A stretch of DNA of 64,000 nt from Patiria pectinifera (lineage: Eukaryota > Echinodermata > Asteroidea > Valvatida > Asterinidae), in assembly GCA_029964075.1 (NCBI GenBank), contig CM057136.1, positions 11,966,001 through 12,030,000 of the forward strand. The letters run 5' to 3'. The position numbers and the translations under genes are program-made. Position 1 is the first letter of the stretch. Each line of letters begins with the position of its first letter. The notes under the pieces were generated by a model that saw nothing but the letters and a program-made list of their open reading frames with translations, was not told where the DNA came from and searched no databases. This document shows, piece after piece, positions 46,519 to 59,220 of this stretch.

Positions 46519-48325
46519 GGTAAGTTTTTGAATTTGTAAATTTCCTTCTTAAAAAAAAATGGCGATTTTTTTTTCTGATAGATTTCAAACTCACTGCATG
46601 GGCCACGGCTGTGGCTACCATTTACAAGTACACTTGCGCCTCGGCCCAACACCCTTGAACGCTAGAGGGCGCTATTTAAAATCTTGTTAGCCGCTCGCGA
46701 GCCGTCAATTGCCTGAAGAGCGATTCTGGCAAAGTCGCTGGATCCTATTGAATTTTCTCCTTTTCTGTGCCAATACGGATCGAACAATTTTCTTACATGT
46801 AGCTTGCCTATTCTATAGTTCGCGGTCAAGTGATAGAGTTAATTGACGGTAACTTTACAAAAATCCTCTTTGCCCGTTTTTTTTTTTTAAGGTTACGAAG
46901 AATATCAAAAGATGAAAGGTGCCGAAACTTTTACTGCGCTTTCCTTACGGGATTGTGCCTGCATTTACACGTGTCCGCTACATTATGACACTGCACAGTA
47001 CATTTTGCGGTTTTAGTCCACCGGAAAAGATGACCACGTGACCATAACATTGAATAGTGTAACTAAATCAGACGTGTAACCTTCCGCTACAGGTAAACTA
47101 ATTCCTCCAGTTTCTTTGGACTCACGTTTCTTAACCTACGATTTGTTCAGAAACCAGCACAATCATGTCCGACTAAAAATCATAATGATCCTCAACAAAA
47201 TATGGCTTTTTGTCATTAAAACTTGTCGTTCCGAAAATGCAGGTCAACTCTTGCTTCGGGAAAATTGTTCCGGTAGCTAGTCTTGTTTCGAGACAACTCA
47301 CGGTAACAGTTTTGAAATGGTTCCGATTCACATTTCTAGATTTAAGAGGATCACTGCTAAAAAAGATGATGCTATGGTGTCAAAATACTAAATTATGATT
47401 GGGCTTTTGAAAAATATGGCAAGTTAAATTATAAAAGAATACAGCATTTGAGTACAAGTTAGTTTTTGAACCATACACACCAAGTGCGAGGCTAGCAATC
47501 CTTTTTACATGCGGAGCGATAATAAAGGGTGAAGGGTCAAATCAGAGAGCGAGCTTGACTTCCTTGCTAGCTAGCGGTGCATTGAGATAGTGGCGAATAT
47601 CCCGGAAAATACCACTTTTTATTGAGAAGGAACTACAGGGAAGTCGTCTTCTTCCGGCTCTGCAGAGGTGTGGTTGTTCTATGGGCTTCGAAAGTATCAA
47701 ATGGTGGTGTAATTCCTCGGTAAGCCTGATTTTGGAGCTGCACGGGCCAACACACACTCACTGGCCTGGGAAATTTTAACCGTGCATGGTGGATATGGAG
47801 GGCATGAAGCTGAAGCAATAGTGTGTTCGCTACAGCTAGCGGCGCTGCTGCAATGCTGCATCAAGTCTAAAGCATGCAAATCGTGTATGCAAGGATGCAT
47901 TGAATAAAGTTCTTCTTACTTTCTAGTGTGGTGCCTTGGAACTCGTGAGATGTAGGTGCACTACTCATCCAGTGTGACTGACAGGAAGATATTGAAAACA
48001 GGTCCATTTTGGCGTAACGTTCAAAGTGGTTATGATGTCTCTACCATACTCTCTTGATAAATTGACAGTTTTAAAATAACCATCAAAATTTGATTGGCTG
48101 TAGAAAATACAACATGGTGGGTTTGACATTACAAACTGGATCAGTTTCGACCAACGCGAAACTAAAGGGTTAGTCACCAGCATTGGCCCGTTTCAGGGTC
48201 CCTTCGGAAACGTGACTGCATTTTTTGTCGATGATGTGACAATTTTTCATTATCATCCTGCAGTCGGTGACTTTTTTTTTTAAGCGATTCATTTTTCAAA
48301 ATCCCCGAGTTCCGCCGAGGGAATC

Positions 48326-48404
48326 ATGGCGGCTAAGCTACGAGAACTTGTCAGCAAGAACAAGACCCGGTACACCGATGGAAACTTCGACCTGGATTTG
48401 ACCT
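48326..48404 (+). CDS. PTEN: first coding exon of a second PTEN gene (3' part beyond window)
   Basis: ATG 48326 in a strong context (A at -3, G at +4), with an in-frame TAA upstream at 48281. Reads MAAKLRELVSKNKTRYTDGN, FDLDLT and ends in phase 1 at the donor GTATCCTTTT. The 79-bp coding length equals human PTEN exon 1, and the FDLDLT end is identical to human. It differs from the exon at 14606 at many positions, so it is an old paralogue rather than an assembly duplicate. The basic patch is KTR instead of KRR. No exon 2 is visible up to 64000; the first gene's intron 1 is 14.7 kb, so exon 2 could lie just outside. An orphan exon is possible but less likely. Confidence 0.82.
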
Positions 48405-48414
48405 GTATCCTTTT
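48405..48414 (+). promoter_or_regulatory. U12-type 5' splice site of second PTEN gene
   Basis: GTATCCTTTT, identical to the donor at 14694 and to the U12 consensus. Flanking exon bases (TTGACCT) also match the human exon 1 end. Confidence 0.88.
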
Positions 48415-49309
48415 TTTTCTTTCAGCATCTTGAATTTAAAGGAAGAGGTTGTGTCCTGTGAGTTGTTAAAGTCGGTTCATACTTCATGACGTCATGAAAC
48501 ATTTGCTGCAAAATTCGCCAGAGTTGAAATGAAAGTGCTCAACTTTTGTAAAATTGCAGCGCTAACACTTGTCGTGACGTCACAAAGTAGCTTTCGCATT
48601 CGCTTTCGCACTGAGTATTAACCGGCCTTTAAACTGTGATAAATTTTATTGGCTGTCAATGGAATGAGTTGACAAAGGTGTGACTTGCAGTTCTGGAACC
48701 AGATTTCTACATATAGGGGGGAGCAAGCAGAGATGAGGGCCAAGAAATGGTGGCATGGTGTAAATAGATTTCCGAAATGTTTCTCAGTGGCTACAGAAAG
48801 AGAACAAATGGGAAATGAAGGGGCTTGGGGGGCGGGAATGGAAGGAGGTGCTGGATATCATACGTCACGTGAGAGTGCTGTTGTACACACATACATGTGC
48901 AATATTTGTACTCAACAGCCATTGTAAGTCGCTGCCAAAACAGTTTCTACTGTTAAATTTACTGCAGAAAATAGTTGGTATTGACATAGGGTGAGTATTG
49001 AACTTGGGGAGGAAGGGTAAACTTGGGGGGCAAGGGGAAAATTATAGGGGACAAATGCCCCTTTGCCCCCAGTACAGTAGTGCAGCCATAGGGTATGAGT
49101 TGGTGGGTGTGTATGGGTTGATCATGGGTCAGTATACATGAACGTGGTGTCCTATTCTGTTGCGAAGATACTGGACTCCCTTGGTTTCCAAGGCCCAAGA
49201 TGCAGAGGGACACCATGAATATTGCACTTTGGTTTGAGTGGTGCAGAGGTCATGTGTAATTTTTTTAGCTTGTCCTCACATTACCTTGGGTCCCAAACCC
49301 CATTATTAT

Positions 49310-49655
49310 TTAACCGTCTATGCAAGCATACATTCTGTGCCAAGTAGTCCTTTCAGTCAAACTTCAAACAAGTGACTGTTTTCAACAGTTAAGAATTCCC
49401 AGCCTACATAAAGCAGGATTGACTTTCTGGGACTGTTTAAGTAACTTGATGCAGCCGTGCTTTGAATCCGGGTGAGTGATAAAACAGCCGTGACCGCAAC
49501 CTGCCTGCTTTGTCTGTTGACCCAGTTTGACTAGCCACAAATGCTTGCTTGACATATGATCTGACTGCTGGTGACTAGCCTGTGTTAAAAGTAAAGCAGG
49601 GGAAGTGGATGGAAATTAGGACTGCCTGTGCCTGTTTAAATAGCAGGAGGGTTAA
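49310..49655 (+). mobile_element. piggyBac-like TTAA MITE family C, complete copy
   Basis: Flanked by TTAA at 49310 and 49652. The left end TTAACCGTCTATGCAAGCAT and right end ATAGCAGGAGGGTTAA begin and end with CC(C/G)T / AGGG, as in piggyBac termini. 346 bp, non-coding. Other copies at 21174 and 63385. Confidence 0.75.
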
Positions 49656-51120
49656 CGCCCCAACATCCCCCACCCAAAAAAAGGCAGAAATTCTGTAACT
49701 CAGTGGTAAGGTTTATTTAACTGAGAACGCGATATTTACACAGAAGGTACACTCATGGTGTCTTCTTTCCCAGAAAATTGGGAAGAAATCTGACAATACA
49801 AAATACATAAGTTGGTGTAGAAATGTATGAATATGCTGTATGTTTGACGCATTGCAAGTCTTGTTTATTCGGATGGTTTCTATCCCTCTCAAAATAATTT
49901 TATTTTAACATGTGGTTCAAGTATCTTTGGTAACATTGTAAATTGTATTCTTCATTTGCTCATGATAGAAATTAAAGGTCACCTAGTACACAACCAAAAT
50001 TTAAAGGGAAAAAAAAATAGTGTAGACTACGAGTTACTGGGAATTGGATCAATGTGTGTAACTCCATACCGTGGGTCTATTTTTGGTTTTTAATTTGGAG
50101 CCTGCGAGACGTGTTTATTCAAAAGAATTTGCAATGTACTGGAGTGCAGTAAGTTTAACCAGTTCACGTCGGAGGACGTGATAACACACACACTGGCTGT
50201 TTTTATACACGTCAAGATTGCCTCGACTTGCCTCCGGGTGACGTCTAAACACGTTTATCTCTCGTGACTTTTGTACATGCACAGCAAGCCTGTGAAGTCT
50301 GTGGAGGCGGACCGTGTGTTGATCTTGAATTGGCCGTTGTGCACTGCCTATTGTACAATTTATGCTCCATTGCACACCCCGGAGTATTGAAACATTATGA
50401 GGTTTCGACAAAAAAATATCGTACAAATACTGTTCAAATGACCCTTGTGAATCAGTATTTGTGGCGTTTGGATGTATATCGGAAGTTGGCTGGAAAATTT
50501 TGTCTGTTGCAAAAATCGAAATTTTTGGCAAAAATAATCCTGGCGCAGGCTCAATATTGCTTCGGAAGGGAAAATCAAAGCACCCGTGTTGGGCTGCTGT
50601 GCAGAACCCTAGAAATACAATCATAGTGAGGATGATTCATTCAGCAAATTTGTAATGGAATTGCCTAGTGACAGGTACTGTTTTGGACAGGGAGCTTTTT
50701 ATTCTCATACTGTTTTACCAGTGTAATTTCACATGAAGTGGAACAGATTTTGCCAATAGATTCACATGTGGTTCATTTTTCGGAGGTTAATACACATATT
50801 TTCCTCCATAAAAGTACCGGAATTACATATGTTTGATAGACTGTCGTAATGATAGAGAGGACCCATCATGTGAATATTAAATTTTTTGAATATTTACCAC
50901 ATTAAACTTATATTGGGATGAACATATCAATAGCCACATTGCACATTGCAAAGGTGGATATTGGTTAAAATACATCAGGAGACAGCTGGTATTTTATGGT
51001 GACATTGTCAATGAAAACATAAAAAAAACACACAAAAAACAACGTAAAAACATATCTTGATATTTTGAACCCTTTCCATTTGATTTGGTACATACATACA
51101 TGTACACATCATCTGTCATT

Positions 51121-51384
51121 AAGATGGGTGCAAGCCAGCTAGTCTGGTTCGCTGACCCGGCAATTCCCTGACGTTCTATAAATTGCTCCGTTTCGTCTGA
51201 AGGAGGGTCAGGGAACCAGACTGCAAGAACAGCATTTTTTCCTTGTTTTTTTCCCAGCATCTATCAACACAAAACTTTAAACAAATCAGTGTAACAATAT
51301 TTGCTATAAACTACTAACCCCCCATATCCATCCATTTCTGAAAATGTCAGCAAAAACAAATGTTGTTTATAATTATACCTTTTA
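51121..51384 (+). mobile_element. MITE family B, 5'-truncated copy
   Basis: Contains GGGTGCAAGCCAGCTAGTCT, GGGTCAGGGAACCAGACTGC and CAGTGTAACAATATTTGC, matching the right half of 33989-34519. Confidence 0.65.
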
Positions 51385-52914
51385 CTCAGTATAAGTTTAT
51401 GTACATTTTTTTTTAGGGAAATAGGATGCAGCCAATAGCTACAATTATTTCTGTAATTAAGAAAGAAAACTTGACTTTCCTTATCCTGTGTATGTGCCTC
51501 ATAATATAAAATACGATCAAGTGCAAAGAAAATGTGTATAAGTACACAGTATTGCACTATCCCGAAGTAAGTTAGGCCATGTAAAAAAAATTAATCAGTT
51601 TCTCATACCCGCCCACTTCCTTTTTTCCCGGCTACGTTTTTTTTTTCTTTTCTTTTTTGGGTATAAATTCAAACATTTGTAATATATTTTGCATGTATGT
51701 AGTATGTGTACATAGATTGTCTTTTTATTAGTTTCCAACAAAACTGTGGCCATGTAGAAAAGGGTAATGGCTCCTTTGAACACAATTTTGTATCAGCAAA
51801 ATAGTCTAAAAAAATGAAGAATCCATCTGCCATCTTGCAAAATCCGCCATCGTAAAAAATAAGTGCCTGCCTCCTTCATTTTTCAAAAATTCAGGACGAG
51901 AAACTACTTATTTTTTTAATCGGCCTTAATACAAATAAACATATACACATTCATTAACATCGACTCAAAATTTGAGAAAAACAGAAAAGTTAATTTGTTT
52001 GCATTGCTAGAAAAAAATGTACCCTAGAGGCTGCGCCCAGCAGAGCCGTGTTACAATTCTCTGAAGGAATGCCAAACAGAAAGACAAAGCAAAACTCTGA
52101 GGAAGTTCTGGAAACTGAAACTCCATTTGTTGCATTTCCTGCAAAATTGGCCAAGTCAAGTTTTCGTTCCTAAAAATAGGCAGCGTGTCCACGTACAAAG
52201 TGGCGAAGTGCCTGTCTTTAGGGGCCTCCGAGGTTAGATTCACCTGTGATTTGAGAAGCAGATTGAGTTATAATTTTCGTTTTAATTTAATTTGATGTAC
52301 CGAGTACGTGTGTGAGTTAGCATTTGGTAAAACCATGCACTTCTGAGGCTAAGGTGTATCGTCATAAAGTGATTGCCATGCTTTTGCCGTTAGGCTTTTC
52401 TTGGGGGGGAAATTTAGCTTGAGAGATAAACGGAATGCTCTTCAGCCTTTTCTGATGTTCTTGTTTTTTCACAAAAGCATCTGTCTAGTAAGCGATAATA
52501 TGTCATGAGTGTACATGTAGTCCAGATATCACGATGGACCGATGGGCTGAATTATTTGCTAACCGTGGATTATCCTGGTCACGAGATTAGACCATCAACT
52601 AGGCGAGTGTACATTCAATTGTGGATGACACTTCGTATTTCAGTGTCTTCCTTGCATGAGAAACCCGGGAGGGGGGGCCGAGGGCTGGTGGATCTGTCAA
52701 GTTGAACTAGATATTATGGAGCTGCTTACGAGAAAATATTGTAAATTGTGAGTTTACATTTATGGTGCATTTAGTGCTACAAATAACATTACACAAATAT
52801 TCCAGTCACAAGTATCGTAGTATACATTCATGTACATTCATCCCATGACACATTAACTCCCTAACTGAATCCCCTTCATCCTTCTCAAAGCCAAAGGGGG
52901 AGGAATTTGGATGT

Positions 52915-53155
52915 TGCAGTTTAGTAAAGTGCGTTGCTGATTTTGTAGGATGCACTTTGTCAAGGTCTTGGGCCAGACCTTGCGTTGTTTTTGCTCAGCC
53001 ATGCATTATAAATATAGGCCTGGATTATGCTTGAAATCCTCCGTACTGCTCCAGGATGTCACTGGCCAAGCCTCAACATATTGGTCACCCCTCCATGGAC
53101 CATATTCAAGAAATTGAGGCTACCCAAAAAGGCCCAGGGAGTTAGGGTTAATATA
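52915..53155 (+). repeat. dispersed repeat family N, copy 2
   Basis: GCTGATTTTGTAGGATGCAC, TTTGTCAAGGTC, GAAATCCTCCGTACTGCTCC and GGGAGTTAGGGTTAA match 15500-15831 in order. Confidence 0.6.
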
Positions 53156-53169
53156 TATAGTTCTCAGCC

Positions 53170-53405
53170 ATGTTACAGTGTAGCAACTTACATGTATATC
53201 AGCAGGATTTGATCACATGTATACATTGTATAGGCCTAGATTACTTCAGAATTTATTATATTTCTACCCCTATGTATTAATATTTCCATTCTTACCGTGT
53301 AGCAACTTACAATGCCCACATCAGCAGGACCCAATCATGTGTATGGTATCTAGCTGCTAGAGATTACTTCAGAATTTGTTTTACTTCTGTGTATTTTAAT
53401 TAACA
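53170..53405 (+). repeat. 119-bp tandem duplication
   Basis: GTAGCAACTTAC at 53180 and 53299, each followed by ATCAGCAGGA, ATCA(C/T)(A/G)TGT and GATTACTTCAGAATTT. Confidence 0.65.
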
Positions 53406-54261
53406 TTTAACATGGATTTAGTCGATTTAGTAGATTTTTTTTTTTTTTTTTTAAGATTAGTCAATAATTATGAAAGATATAAAATACCCGGTATGTAAGG
53501 TTTTTACATGTTTTATGGCCTATTTTTATTTTTAATATTAAATCAGATTTCTGGTCAGTCTATGTTGCAATTATTATGATTTAATAATATTAGGTACGTG
53601 TACATATTATATATAAAGGTTTTGTAGGTTTGTTTGGGAGGGGACAGTAAATTTCCAATCGATTCAATCCAGTAAGATGGTGAACACGGTCCGCACATAT
53701 AATCTTGACTTGGAAGTGTGCATGGGCATCTGCTGGACACACTGTAGCCTACTTTTTGACATCCCATCTTGTTATGAACCATGTAAAAAAAATCACCAAA
53801 ACTTGACACTTTTTTTCTGCCTCAGTTCCAGGTATAAGTGAACAACCTGCATGCTGACCAAAGCCTTCCTGTAAGTGGGAATGAGACACAAGTTTTTCCC
53901 TTTTATCCTGAACCATCAACGTGTGGGCGTTGATGTCTGTACAAGGGAGGGCAAAATAAACCCTGCTACATGTATAATATCCAATGTAAATACGGAGCCT
54001 CCCCGAGCATGCTTACCCTCATTAGTATGTATGTATAAGGGACTCCCAGCAAGAAGGATTCAGGATGTGCACATCTTTATCACGATTTCCTCGTCCCCTT
54101 TGTCGATTTCCTGACCAACGGGTGCCCTTTTTTGTTCCATTTACAGAAAAAAAAAATCAGGGGCCTATCCCTTCATGTAATACAATCCATCACCAGCATG
54201 CTAAATAATTAATTAGATCGTACATTTACGAACATGTTGTTTTTAGTATTACATACATGTG

Positions 54262-54352
54262 GAATTTATTCATGTACATGTACATGTATACCGGGTATGT
54301 ACATGTACAGCGTAAGCCCCATGTAAACTACATGTACATGTACCGGTACTTA
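54262..54352. repeat. cluster of ACATGT/ACCGGT palindromic words
   Basis: Repeated ACATGT with CCGG words, for example TGTACATGTACATGTATACC and ACTACATGTACATGTACCGG. Comparable clusters at 19727-19755, 25893-25918 and 56060-56115. Confidence 0.8.
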
Positions 54353-55116
54353 ACATAGAAATATATACCAAGTAATGTTCGCATTACTGCTTATAAAATA
54401 TTAAAAGGCAGGAAACATGTATATGTATGTAATTCCAGCCGTGCAACTTTTCCTCAGATCGGCTGATTTCCTCTTTCTTTTATTTCCATTTCTGCCATTC
54501 AAAATTGAACATCACTGTACAAAGTCTTCGGGATTTTAGAATTTCCTCTTTTTTTGGGGGTGGAATTTAACTGTTTCATAATGCCTGTCATTTGCACAGA
54601 ATTCTGTGTGAATTATACAGAACTTAAAATAGCAACAAGGGTTGAGCAGCCCTAGCCACAAAGATAATAAAACCAATCACATGTAAATATTTATAAATTT
54701 GTATAATGTACCATTTGGGATTTTGATCATTGTGGTCAATTTTTTTTTCCCCATTACATACCGGAACATTGTGTGTACTGTACATGTACGCAGTAGTGAA
54801 TGGTGCCATTACAGAGCACATGTTCCATTCAACATGAAAAATTGTCATGTTTGTGTGCAATAATAAACCGCACACCGCCAAACATGAAGCAACGGTACCC
54901 ATCATATACCGTACATACATGTATGTAGCGGTACCATATCTTGCTTTGGTTGCATTAGCATAAATCTCTTGAAATAAGTTGCTTCTGGTGTACTTTTTTT
55001 TTGCATTTGAGTGATATTATAACACTCACAAGAAATACACGTACCACTTGTCCATGGCATCTGATATGTCATAATAAATACATACTGGTACATCACCCAT
55101 CCTGCTTTGAAAGTTA

Positions 55117-55412
55117 CTAGAAATTTGCAACAATCGTATCGTAATTTGCAACACTCATATCGTAATTTGCAGCAATCATATTGTAATTTGCAGCAATCCT
55201 ATTGTAATTTGCAACAATCATATTGTAAATTGCAACAATCATATTGTAAATTGCAACAATCGTAAATCTGCAACTTAGTTGTATTGTAATTTGCAACAAT
55301 CATATTGTAATTTGCAACAATTGTATTGAAATTTGCAACAATCGTATGATAATTTGCAACAACCGTATTGTAATTTGCAACAGTCATATTGTAATTTGCA
55401 ACAATCATATAC
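55117..55412 (+). repeat. 21-bp satellite, about 13-14 units
   Basis: The unit GTAATTTGCAACAATCATAT(T) is repeated head to tail with point changes. On the reverse strand this gives runs of NYN-rich open frame. AT-rich simple satellite. Confidence 0.9.
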
Positions 55413-55431
55413 ATGGTAATTAGGGAGTTAC

Positions 55432-55700
55432 CGTAGGTTAGTGTAGCGGTACTTTCCACTGCTCTTGACCGAGGATCGATTCCTGCCTGGGCCAATAAAT
55501 GTGGATTGGGTTTTCAGTCCCTACTTGATTCCGTGGGTTTGCCTCAAGAATATACTTCTGGGTTTTTTTTTTCCCATCTCAATCTGTAATTTCTCCACGA
55601 TTGTCTTCTCTCTACTTGGCCCCATGGGAGACCAGTGGATTCCACTGAATGGGATACGCAGTTAAAATAAGAGTTCAATAAATAAATAAATAAATAAATG
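55432..55700 (+). mobile_element. tRNA-derived SINE with (AAAT)n tail
   Basis: The head TAGTGTAGCGGTACTTTCCA with B-box-like GGATCGATTCC (about 55472) is followed by a body (GGGTTTTCAGTCCCTACTTG, CCGTGGGTTTGCC) and ends in (AATA)n at 55676-55699. Confidence 0.65.
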
Positions 55701-56909
55701 TTGTAATTAATGTCCTTTTTGTTTGGCCTCATGACCAAATAACTTTCATGACCGAATAACCTTCATGTGTACGATTCAGTTACCTGTTATTCTTATTAGG
55801 AATAAGTGAGGTCCGCAAAGTTTGTTTAACTTTTAACACGCTATCCTGGATCTTTTTTTTTTCTCATTTACTGCATGTACAATGTTCATGTACTTCATCG
55901 AAAGGGAAAGTGTGGAAGTGAAACAAAAACTCTGATGGAAGTTTTATGTCATGTGATTGTCATGTTTGCACGTGTACATGTACCGGCATACTGTCTGATT
56001 TTACATTGTACTGTACAAAATGCCATATACTGTGTACCTGTATGACACTGTAGGTAACATACATGTACATGTACATGTGACACTATAGGTAATGTACATG
56101 TGTACATGTACACTACATTTGTAAATCATTATAAGAAAGAAAATTGTGATTTATTTACAAATCGTTTTTAACCCTCATATTGATAGAACTGTCACAAACT
56201 GTATTAAAAAAAACAAAAAAACAAAAAAAAACACTTCCTCTCCTAAAGCTTGTGTACAGGCTGGTCATCAACTGCCAGAACCCTTACGGATAAACCACAA
56301 CTGTCAAAACCTGTTGAAGGGGTTTGATAGGGTGTCCTGGAATACTGCAATTCTATAGAACTTATATGCGTAACAGCCGTTGCCCTCCAATAGAGGGCGG
56401 TGCCTTTATTTTTGCTGGGATATGTATGAGTGAACATTTTGTGCCTTCATTGTTAATGAATTAAATTAATCATTGCTCAGCAGCACTTTCCCACAGCCTG
56501 TCAATTGTACCAATATGAGCCCAATTTACAAAACTGTTAAAAACTGTCACTTGATAGATTTTGACAGATACCGGTAGGGTACATGTACATGTATTTCTCT
56601 CAATTTTGTCACTGAGAGAGGGGGGGGTCAATTAAAACAAAATAAGTACATGCTTGTACATGTATCAGTAGTAGATTATGTACATGTATACATGGCCTCT
56701 ACATACACATGTACGGTAGGCACATCAATTCTCATCAAATAAACATGGAAAGGTTGCATTCAAGCCACTTCTGAGAAAGTTTTGTTTTAATTAGAGCATA
56801 TCGAAATTGAAAAAAAAAACAATAACTAAGTTTTGTATGTACCTACCGGTATTTAAAGTAAGCATGGAGACAAAAGAACAAAACTAACCGTTCATGTACA
56901 TGTATGTCA

Positions 56910-57246
56910 ACACTGTCATTCGCCATTGACACGATGCACACGCGCGCGGTTGCTATAATTCCGTTGGTTCAGAATGCTGCATCGCGTAGCTGCAATTGGC
57001 TGAATGAGAAAGTGTCCCGGATGCTGATTTCGGGCGCAATTCAGAAACATGACTTGGCAACTTTGAATTGAAACCGAGATCCTAGAATATTTGTTTTCTC
57101 AGAATATACAGCATTCACTGAGCTAATCCTTCATCAGGTTAGTTGTTAAGCACCCTTCTTTAGATTTTGAGCACTTCTGTTGCTTCAAAGGAAAACGATT
57201 CACAAATGGAATGACAGATGATATACATGTACTCTACCTTTAAAAT
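56910..57246 (+). mobile_element. MITE family A, truncated forward copy
   Basis: Right two thirds of the element: GTTGCTATAATTCCGTTGGT, GATGCTGATTTCGGGCGCAA, TCAGAATATACAGCATTCAC and GATGATATACATGTACTCTA at the end. Confidence 0.7.
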
Positions 57247-58705
57247 AGCAGAATTTGAAACCTGGCAGTTTAACTGCAGCTTGAGTAGAGTATGTAAAAG
57301 AGAAGCACTTTTCTCTTAAATAATGTACAGTTTTTTTGCATTACATGGTAAGTCACTGCATGCACTGTGCATGACGGCTACTTTTCATGTACAGAACATG
57401 AAACCTGCATCTGCATACATGTACAAGAACATAAGGTTCATATACCCACTAATTAAGGCCGCTATTCTGTAATGCAGTCCACAGAAACGAACTACATACA
57501 GGGACACCTCACTGTTGAAAGTAGGCAGTTTCGTTTGACGGTGTGGTGGAAATTGCATTTCAGACAGCGTGGTGTCCATTTCACCCCAAAGTGTAAAACT
57601 GAAACCGCCCGGCTGATACCTGGGCATTAAATGATGCAGGTGCAATTGGTGTTGTACAGGTGCAAAATACTCGCACGTTCCCATTCAGTCTGCTAAAAAA
57701 CAAAACAAAATCAGCAGTGATTTTTTTTTTTTTTTTAACTGGTGCATATGAGAAATTGCCGAACAGCAGGTCGCACTGCAAACTGTAGGGCGACCTGCTG
57801 TTTTGTTTTTTTAAAGTGACGCTTCCCTATCTTGTGTTTGTGCCGCATTCTTCCATTTGTTAATTCCCCGCGACCCAAATTGCGATAAACCGTTGGAGCA
57901 AGGTTTTGAACAGCCCTCAAAGAACTCCACAGTTTTCAGATCTTTTTTTTCCCCGACGAATTTGCCTTTCCCTTGACATATTCTCTTCCCTCTGACATAT
58001 ATTCCCGCACACGTTAACATTTTCTAATGTATTTGCCCTTTTATAAGGAGACGAAGGGGAAAAAAAAACACCTTGCCGTGTTTGTCTGCGAATGAAATTC
58101 AAGGCTTGTATGCCAAGCGACGGAATGGTTTCGTCAAAGAAAGGGTTGCTTTGGTATAAAAAAAAAAAAGGAATAGAACAAGAAGAAACTCGTTATCAAA
58201 GGTCTCATCGTTCACGCATTCAAGATGAGGTGGGCGTATCGATAATCATATGAACCCAAAAGACATGTACGTGTACATGTTTCTCTGTACTTGCAGGGAT
58301 CCTTATAAATAATTACGTAAAAAAACATGGGTGGAATTTTTGCTATAAATTGACAAGACACTTCCGATAATTATCATGTGCATGAATTTACCCAAATGTC
58401 ATCTCGTTTATATTCCTAACCCATTTCAGACTGCTTTCGGCCAAAATAAACACAACTACGGGTACCTTGGTCGTTAATTAAGACACTAAAATGTGGACAG
58501 AAATTTTGCAACAAATGTCTGTCCATGTTAGGTGTACACGTAGGATTCTGAACATACATGTACATGTGTAAGACTCTGTGACGTCTTATTCAAAAATTCA
58601 GTAGATTGTCTTGATTTAGACAGGTAACAATAATGTGGGATCCATAAGTATGAAAAGGTGCAATACTATTGTACAGCTACATGTAGTAATAACTTTCTAC
58701 CAATA

Positions 58706-59220
58706 TTAAAGCTATAGTCCATCATTTGCAGCCATCCGAAAAGTAACTGGTGTAATTATTGTTGAAAAACAAACTTGGTTGAAAGATAGTAAGGTGACTA
58801 AACTCCCTGTGAAATTATTCTTTCTGGGAAGCTGTCATTTTGAAGTAATCAACGAAAGAAGGCATTTCCAACGGTGATTCTTAAGAAGCACCTTAGGAAA
58901 ATTTAAATTAGTAGTTTCTGCTTTGTTAGCCAGGCGCGCGCACATTATTTAACCCTGCACACGCGCGTTGTTGTTATAATTCGTCGGATCAGTGCGCTAC
59001 GTCGCGTATAGCTGCAATTCAAAACAATTCAGAACATGATTCAGTAACTTTTGATTTGAAATTGAGATCTTAGAATGCTGTTTTTCTGGGAATGTACAGC
59101 TGAAGCTTAGCTGAAACTTCATCAGGTTAGTTGTTCAGTATCCTTCATTAGATTTTGAACCCTTTTGTTGCTTCAAACGAACAAAATGCACAAATTACAA
59201 ATGATGGACTATAGCTTTAA
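58706..59220 (+). mobile_element. MITE family A, best-preserved copy
   Basis: TTAAAGCTATAGTCCATCAT at 58706 and its exact inverse ATGATGGACTATAGCTTTAA ending at 59220. 515 bp, non-coding. TTAA at both ends points to a TTAA target duplication (Kolobok- or piggyBac-type). Confidence 0.85.

Larger units (their letters stand above)
43116..48325. other. spacer between the two PTEN genes
   Basis: No convincing gene. It holds CRE-like palindromes (44194-44299), homopolymer C and G runs (43659, 45149-45176, 45362, 45475, 45880), a weak candidate exon at 44813, and a 270-bp-spaced direct repeat at 46021/46291 followed by a short open frame. The last few hundred bases would hold the promoter and 5' UTR of the second PTEN gene. 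Confidence 0.6.

Noticed and set aside
48405..48425. Tiny intron GTATCC..TTTCAG right after the second PTEN exon 1
   Set aside because: Far too short, and the sequence after the AG does not encode PTEN exon 2.
50115..50624. 169-residue minus-strand frame, overlapped by a 120-residue plus-strand frame
   Set aside because: No recognizable domain, no splice context; likely chance in a repeat-derived segment.
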